This document shows, piece after piece, positions 48,801 to 57,800 of a stretch of DNA of 64,000 bases (positions are counted from its first letter, which is position 1; every line of letters starts with the position of its first letter). This stretch comes from Oceanirhabdus sp. W0125-5 (GTDB lineage Bacteria; Bacillota; Clostridia; Clostridiales; Clostridiaceae). The translations under genes and the position numbers were made by a program. The stretch spans positions 4,002,001 to 4,066,000 of the forward strand of contig NZ_CP115913.1 in NCBI RefSeq assembly GCF_027938815.1, written 5' to 3'. The notes beneath the pieces are model-generated. The model was given only the letters and a program-made list of their open reading frames with translations. It did no database searches and was not told the origin of the DNA.

Positions 48801-51800
48801 TAAAAAATCTACTTTTGCATCATTCAGTGTATACTCTATTCTTTCCTTAGGATTTTTATAATCTATAGGCAAGTATGCTCCACCAGCCTTTAAGATTCCA
48901 ATTATTCCTATGATCATTTCAAATGATCTTTCTACTATAATTCCAACTATTGACTCAGGACCGATTCCAATATTTCTTAAATTTCTTGCTAGTTGATTTG
49001 ACTTTTTATTTAACTCACTATAAGTTAACTTCTTATCTTCAAACATCACAGCTATATTGTCAGGCGTCTTTTCTACTTGTTCTTCAAATATCTCATTTAT
49101 TGTTTTATCTTTCGGATAATCTGACTTAGTATCATTAAAATCAAATAGTATTTGATCCTTTTCTTTTTCTGTTATTATTTCTATTTCCGAAAGTTTAACT
49201 TCATAATCTCTACATATAGCTCTTAAAATCTTTAAATATTGACTTCCTAACCTTTTAATAGTTTCTTCATTAAATAGTTTTATACAATACTCGAAGCAAA
49301 ATTCTAAAGATTTTTTATTTTCTATTACTGTCAATGTTAAATCAAATTTTGATATTTTACTACCTATCTCTTGCTCTCTTAATTTAAGATTATCTAATTC
49401 TATATCTGCACTATTGTTAATGTTAATCATATTAAACATAACATCAAATAATGGATTTCTACTTGTATCTCTTCTAATCTCAAGTTTCTGAATTAACTCC
49501 TCAAACTGATAACTTTGATTCTCATATGCATTAAAAGAATTATCCTTTACTTCCTCCAAGAAATCTATATATGATTTTTCTCCAGAAGGAAAATTTCTTA
49601 ACGCTAATGTATTTACAAACATTCCAATTATATTTTCAGTATCTGAATGAGCTCTTCCAGCTATAGGAGTTCCTATAATAATATCTTCTTGTCCACTATA
49701 TTTAGATAAAAGTATATACATGGCAGATATTAATACCATATTCATTGTACTGCCAGTATCTTTTACAACTTTTTTCAGTGCATTCAAAGTCTCTTCGTCT
49801 ACAGATAAACTTATATTCTCCCCTTCATAGCTCTTTATTAACGGTCTCTCATAATCTGTTGGCATGTTTAAAACTGGAATGTCATCATTGAACTGATTCA
49901 TCCAATATTTTTCTTGTTTTTTCATTTCTTCACTTTGCAAGAATTTATTCTGCCATTCCGCGAAATCTTTGTATTGAATCTTTAAAGGACTTAATTCTTT
50001 ACTATTATATAGAGCTGAAAATTCTTTTATTAATATACTCATTGATATTCCATCTGAAATTATGTGATGCATATCTATAAATAGATAATTTCTTTCATTA
50101 TTATTAATAATGCTTACTCTAAATAATGGTCCCTTATCTAACTTAAAAGGTCTTACTACTTTGCTACTAATATCAGCTATATATTTTTTATTTTCTTTTA
50201 TGTCATCCAGTTTAAACTCATTTTTCTTATCTATCTTCTGAACTATTTCACCATTAATAGTCTCAAAATATGTTCTTAATGATTCATGCCTTTCAAATAA
50301 TTTATTAAATACATTTTCAATTTTTTCTTTGTTTATATCACCATCTAACTCGTATAAAGCAGGCATATTATATGCTGTACTGTCTTTATCTAATTGATAA
50401 AGAGTAAACAACCTTTTTTGAGCTGAAGATACTTTGAAGTGTTCTTTTTCCATTACTTTCGGAATATTTATATATGAATTATGAGTACTATTTTCAACAA
50501 AGTTACTTATTTCTTTTATAGTTACTCTCTTAAAGAATTCCTTTAATGGTACTTCAACCTGTAACTTTTTATGAATTTTATTCTTTACTGATGTAGCTTT
50601 TAAGGAGTGTCCGCCCAAATCGAAGAAGTTATCATTTATACTTATTTTATTTACTCCTAATACTTCACTCCATATTTCAACTAACATCTCTTCTATATGA
50701 TTTCTAGGTGATTCAAACTCAGTAAAAGCAGCCTCATTTATATTTGGTTCTGGTAAAACTCTTCTGTTAATTTTACCATTTTCGGTCAATGGGATTTTAT
50801 CTAAATGTACATAATATAGAGGTACCATATATTCTGGTAAACTCTGTTTTAGATAATCAATTATATTAGAATTTTCAATTTCATCCTCACAAACTATATA
50901 AGCACATAGATACTTTTCACTATTATTATTTTTTAACATTACTACAGCTTCGTTAATTTTTTCATGAGTTAATAATCTATTTTCTATCTCACCTAGCTCT
51001 ATTCTAAAACCTCTTATTTTTACTTGATTATCTATTCTTCCTAAAAACTCAATATTCCCATCTGGCAGCCACCTTGCTAAATCTCCAGTTTTATACATTC
51101 TCCTTCCTTGTTCAAATGGACTTTGTATAAATTTTTTATCTGTTAACTCCTGTCTATTTAAGTAGCCTCTTGCTAATCCATCACCTGTTATGCATAACTC
51201 GCCTTGAACACCTATTGGAAGCATCTTATTTTTTGAGTCTAAGATAAATACTTTTGTATTTGCAATCGGTGTTCCAATTAAAATCTTATTCTTCTCACTT
51301 ATGATTTCATAAATAGTTGTGCATACACTATTTTCTGTAGGACCATACTCATTAAATAATCTTGTATTACTAAATATCTCAAAATGTTTCCTCACAACCT
51401 CTTCATGTATACTTTCTCCGCCTACAGTTATTCTTGTTAACGTAGTAGTATCTTTTAAACATTCCTCTAACATTGTTTTGTAAAATGCAGGTGTAATAAG
51501 AAAGTTTGTTACTTTGTTGCTAATTATTATATGCTTTAAGTAATCTGTATCTAATATTCTATCTTGATTCATTACAACTAATTTGGATCCTGTAATTAAA
51601 GGAGTCATTATATCTTGTACTGAACTATCAAAACTAAAGGAAGGCATTTGCAAAGTGACATCATTTTCATCAAATCCATAGTATTTTCTTCTCCAAAATA
51701 ATGTATTAATTATACTTTTGTGCTCAATCAATACACCTTTAGGATTACCAGATGTTCCTGAAGTATAAATCACATATGCCAGATTATTACAATTATTATT

Positions 51801-54800
51801 TTTTTCTAAATTATGTTTTGATTCTTCATAGATTTTTTTATTTCTTATATCTAATACTTCGCCTTTAAATGATACACTTGTCAAATGCTCATTTGTAGTC
51901 AATAATATATTACATTCACTATCTTTAAGAATATACCCTACTCTGTCTTTTGGAGTCTTTGGATCTATAGGTAAGTATGCCCCTCCAGATTTTAATATTC
52001 CAATTACACCAGTTATCATTTCTAATGATCTTTCTACCATTATTCCTATTATATTATCTGGTTTTATACCATTTTTTCTCAATGTTCTTGCTAATTGATT
52101 TGATTTTTCATTTAACTCCTTATATGTTATTTGATTTTCTTCAAATACCACTGCGATTTTATCTGGTGTCTTTTTTACTTGTTCTTCAAATAATTCAGGT
52201 AGTGTCTTATCATCAGGATAATCTTTTATTGTATTATTGAAATCAAAAAATATTTTATTCTCTTCTTTTTCAGATAAGATAGATATTTCAGAAATTTTCA
52301 CTTCACAATCTTTACATATGCTATTTAATATTACTATGTAATGTTCTCCAATTCTCTTAATAGTTTCCTTTTTAAATAATTTTGTACAATATTCCAAACT
52401 TATGTCAATGGACTTATCATATTCTGTAGCTGTAAAGGTTAAGTCAAATTTTGATATATTATTCTTAATAAGTTCTTGTTTGAGAATAAGACCACTGATA
52501 TCTGTTTCTAAACCATAATCAATATTAGCCATATTGAACATTACATCAAATAAAGGGTTTCTGCTTGGATCTCTCCTAACTATTAATCTGTCAATTAAGT
52601 CTTCGTATTGATAATTTTGATTTTCATATGCCTTTAGTGAATTTTCCTTTACATCTTTTAAAAATTCAATAAATGTCTTTTGTCCACTTGGATAATTTCT
52701 CAATGCTAACGTATTAACAAACATTCCCATAATGTTTTGAGTGTCTGCATGATTTCTTCCTGATGTTGGTGTTCCTATAACTATATCTTCTTGCCCACTG
52801 TATTTTGATAAAAGAATATACACTGCAGAAATTAATACCATATGCATTGTACTATCACTTTTCTTTGCAATACTTTTTAAACTATTTTTTAATTTTTCAT
52901 CAAGACTAAAGTTTAAAGTATTTCCTTCAAAATTCTTCATTGCAGGTCTCTCATAATCAGTTGGAAGATTTAATATTGGTATTTCGTCACTGAAACTGCT
53001 TGTCCAATATTCCTCTTCCTTTTTCATTTTGTCCGATTTCAGAAATTTGTTGTGCCATTCCGAAAAATCTTTGTACTGAATTTTTAAAGGTTTTAATTTT
53101 GCTCCATTATATAATGCAGCAAACTCTTTTATTAATATACTCATTGATATTCCATCAGATATTATGTGATGCATATCTATTAATAAATATGTCTTTTCTT
53201 TATTTTCTACAAACTCAATTCTAAACAGTGGTCCATTTTCTAAATCAAAAGGTTTTATAAAATCTTTTATTATATTCTCCAATTTATCAACATGAACTTT
53301 TTTAACTATCAGTTTAAAAACTATTTTATTGCTTATCCTCTGCACTATTTCATCATCTACTGATTTAAAATTGGTTCTTAATATTTCATGTCTTTCAACA
53401 AGTTTTGTAAATGTATTTTCAATTTTAGTTTTATCTATATTCCCCTGTAACTCAAACAAAGATGGCATATTATATGCAATACTATCTTTGTCAAATTGAT
53501 TAATAGTATATAACCTTTTTTGTGGAGATGATACTTGGTAAAACTCCTTTTCTTCTACTTTACCTATACTTTCAAATGATTCTAGTTTTTTATTATCTAA
53601 ATAATGACTTATCTCTTTTATTGTTGGATACTTAAATAGTTCCTGTAATGAAACTTCCATGTTTAATTGTTTATGAATCCTACTAACAAGAAGAGTTGCT
53701 TTTAGTGAATGTCCTCCAAGGTCAAAAAAGTTGTCACTTATTCCAATTCTTTTTACATTTAATACCTCAGACCATATTTTAACTAACTTTTCTTCTATCA
53801 TGTTTCTTGGTGCCTCATATTTTATTGCAGTAGTTTCATTTATATTAGGTTCTGGCAAAGCTTTTCTATTAATTTTCCCATTTGTCGTTAATGGAAGTTT
53901 ATCTAAATATACAAACTTAGATGGAATCATATAGTCTGGTAAACTGTCTTTCAAGAATTTTCTCAATTCCAAACTCTCTACATTGTTTTCAACTACCACA
54001 TAAGCACATAAATATTTTTCTTTTTTCTCATTCTCCTTTACTAAAACTACAGCTTCTTTACTATTTTGATGACTTAATATTCTATTTTCTATCTCTCCAA
54101 GTTCTATTCTAAATCCTCTTATTTTAACTTGATTGTCAATCCTACCTAAAAATTCAATATTACCATCTGGCAACCATCTTGCTAAGTCTCCAGTTTTATA
54201 TAATTTCTTTCCTTTTTCATATTGGTTTTCAATAAATTTTTTATTTGTTAATTCAGGTCTATTAAGATATCCTCTCGCTACCCCTTCCCCTGAGACGCAT
54301 AATTCACCTGGAATCCCAATGGGAACAAATTTATTTTTAGAATCCAATATTAAAACCTTTGTATTTGATATTGGCTTTCCTATTAAGACTTTATTACTAT
54401 ATCCATGGAATTCATATATAGTAGAACATACACTATTTTCTGTTGGTCCATATTCATTATAAAGTTTTGTATTACTTAAAGTTTCAAAATGTTTTGTTAC
54501 AACATCTTCATGAATACTTTCTCCCGCAACTGTAATCTTTCTTAATGAAGTTACTTCATTTAAACATTCATCTAATAATGTACTATAAAATGCTGGTGTA
54601 ATAAGAAAGTTTGATACATTATTCCTTATTATAATTCTTTTTAAATACTCTATATCCAATCTCTTTTCTTGATTAATTAATACTAGCTTTGATCCAGATA
54701 TTAATGGTGTCATAATGTCTTCAACAGAGCTGTCAAAACTAAAAGATGGAATTTGTAAAATAGAGTCATGGCTATCAAATTTATAATATTCTTTTCTCCA

Positions 54801-57800
54801 TAACAAAGTATTCCTTATATTTTTCTGCTCAATAAGTACTCCTTTTGGATTTCCAGTTGTTCCAGATGTATATATAATATAGGCTAAATTCTCACAATTA
54901 TTATTTCTTGCTAAATTACTTGTATCTCCTTTATATATCTCATTGTTTGATACTTGTAATACATCCCCTTGAAAATCTATACTCTTCGAAAATTGTTTTT
55001 TTGTTAATAACAGCTTACAATCACTATCTCTAAGCATATATTCTATTCTTTCTATAGGCGAAGCAGGGTCAATTGGCAGATATGCTCCACCTGATTTTAA
55101 TACACCAAGAATGCTAACAATCATCTCAATTGATCTTTCAACCATTATTCCAATTATATTTTCGGGTTGTACACCTTTTTTTCTTATTACTCTAGCAAGT
55201 TGATTTGCTTTTTCATTTAACTCTTTGTAGGTTAAATGTATATCTTCAAACACCAATGCAGGATTATCAGGAGTCTTTTCAACTTGTTCTTCAAATAATT
55301 CATGTATTGTTTTATTTTCAGTATATTCTGCCTTCGTATTATTAAACTCATATAATATTTGATTCTTCTCTTTTTCAGTGATAATATCAATTTCTGAAAG
55401 CTTAATCTCAATACTTTCACAAACATCATTTAGTATTTTTTTATAATGTTTACTCATTCTATTAAGGGTTTCTTCTTTAAATAACTTTGTACAATACTCA
55501 AAGTTAAACTCAATATTCTTTTCATTTTCTATTGCAGTTAATGTTAAATCAAATTTTGCTACTTTATTATCTATAGAACATTGTTTAAGTATCAGTTCAT
55601 TTACTTCTATATATCTTTCAAATTTTATATTAGTTAAATTAAAAGTCACATCAAAGATTGGATTTCTACTTGTGTCTCTTCGTACTTTTAATTTTTCTAT
55701 TAATTCTTCAAGTTGATAACTTTGATTTTCATATGCTTTAATTGAATTGTATTTTACTTCTTTTAAGAACTCCATATATGATTTATCTCCATTTGGATTA
55801 TTTCTTAAAGGTAAAGTATTTACAAACATTCCTGTTATATTCTCAAGATCTGAATGTGCTCTTCCTGCAATTGGAGTTCCTATTACTATATCATCTTGTC
55901 CACTATATTTTGATAATAGAATATTGAATGCTGACAGTAAAATCATATGCATTGTACTTTCACATTCTTTTGCAATATTTCTTAATGCCTCAGTAGTTTT
56001 TTCATCTATGGAAAACTTTAAGTTAGCTCCCTCAAAACTTTGTATTACAGGTCTTTCATAATCAGTAGGCATATTCAATATTGGTATTTCATCATTAAAT
56101 CTATTTATCCAATATTCTTCTTGCTTTTTCATCTCTTCTGATTTTAAGAATATATTCTGCCATTCAGCAAAATCTTTGTATTGAATTCTTAATGGTTCTA
56201 ATTCTTCTCCGTTATATAAAGCAATAAATTCTTTAATTAATATGCTCATTGATACTCCATCTGAGATTATGTGGTGCATATCTATTAGTAAGAAATTTTT
56301 ATCATTACTCTCTAAAATCTCAACTCTAAATAATGGAGAATTTTCTAAATTAAATGGTCTAATAAACTTATTTATATAGTTTTCTATTTCAACAGTGGCT
56401 TTTATGTTACTTGTAATTTTGAGTTCATTTTTACAATCAATTTTTTGTACTATTTCACCTTCAATTATTTCAAAATAAGTTCTTAAAGATTCATGTCTGT
56501 TAACTAATTTTCTAAAGGTATCTTGAATTTTTTCTCTATCAATTTTTCCTGCTAATTCATAAACCACAGGCATATTATACGCAATACTTTCATTATCAAA
56601 CTGTTGAATTGTATATATTCTTTTCTGTGCTGCTGATATCTCATAGTATTCTTTTTCTTTAAGTTTTTTTATATTCTCATATTTCTTTTCATTACTCTTT
56701 TGAATATAGTTACTTATTTCTTTAATTGTTGGTTTCATAAACAGAACATTTAGGGGCACTTCTATATCTAATTTTTTATGAATTTTGCTTATAACTGTTG
56801 TGGCCTTTAATGAATGTCCCCCTATATCAAAGAAATTATCATTAATTCCAACTTTCTTTATTTCCAATACATCACACCAGATACTAACTAATATTTTTTC
56901 TACTTTATTCCTCGGAGCTTCATATTTTGAAATTATAAGCTCATTTATGTTTGGTTCTGGTAGTGCTTTTTTATCTACTTTACCATTAATGGTTAAAGGA
57001 ATATTATCAATATTTACAAAGAATGAAGGTATCATATACTCAGGTAAACTTTCTTTCAGATAGTCTCTTATTTTAGTATTATCAATTATTTCATTAGATA
57101 CTAGATAAGCGCATAAATATTTATCCTTTCCTTCCTTCTCCCTTGAAATAACAATCGCATCTCTTATATCTCTAAATTGCACTAACCTGCTCTCTATTTC
57201 TGCTAGTTCAATCCTAAATCCTCTTATTTTTACTTGCTTATCTTTTCTTCCCAAAAATTCAATATTTCCATCTGGTAACCATCTTGCCAAATCACCTGTT
57301 TTATACATTCTTTGACCATTTTCAAAAGGATTTTTAATAAATTTTTGTTCTGTTAACTCTGGTTTATTTAAGTATCCTCTTGCTAATACCTCTCCTGCTA
57401 TACACAGCTCTCCCGTAACACCTACTGGCAGAAGCTTATGCTCTGTATTTATAATGTATACTTTTGAATTATTTACTGGTTTACCTATTGGTATATTGTT
57501 AACTACTTCATCTACAAAATAACTAGTTGTTACAACTGTGGCTTCTGTCGGTCCATAATTATTAACTAATTGATATTCATTGCTTTTAAAATAATTTAGT
57601 TTATCTCCTCCAGTTAATAGGAATCTTAAAGAACCTGTTTTGATATTTATAAAATCTTCACAAATTTGTGTTGGCAAGAAACTTATTGTAATATTTTTTT
57701 CATTATAATATTTACTTAACTTATCTACATTGAATCTTAGTTCATTATCAATAATATGAATTTGAGCACCTTTTATAAGATATGGCCATGTTTCCCAAAC

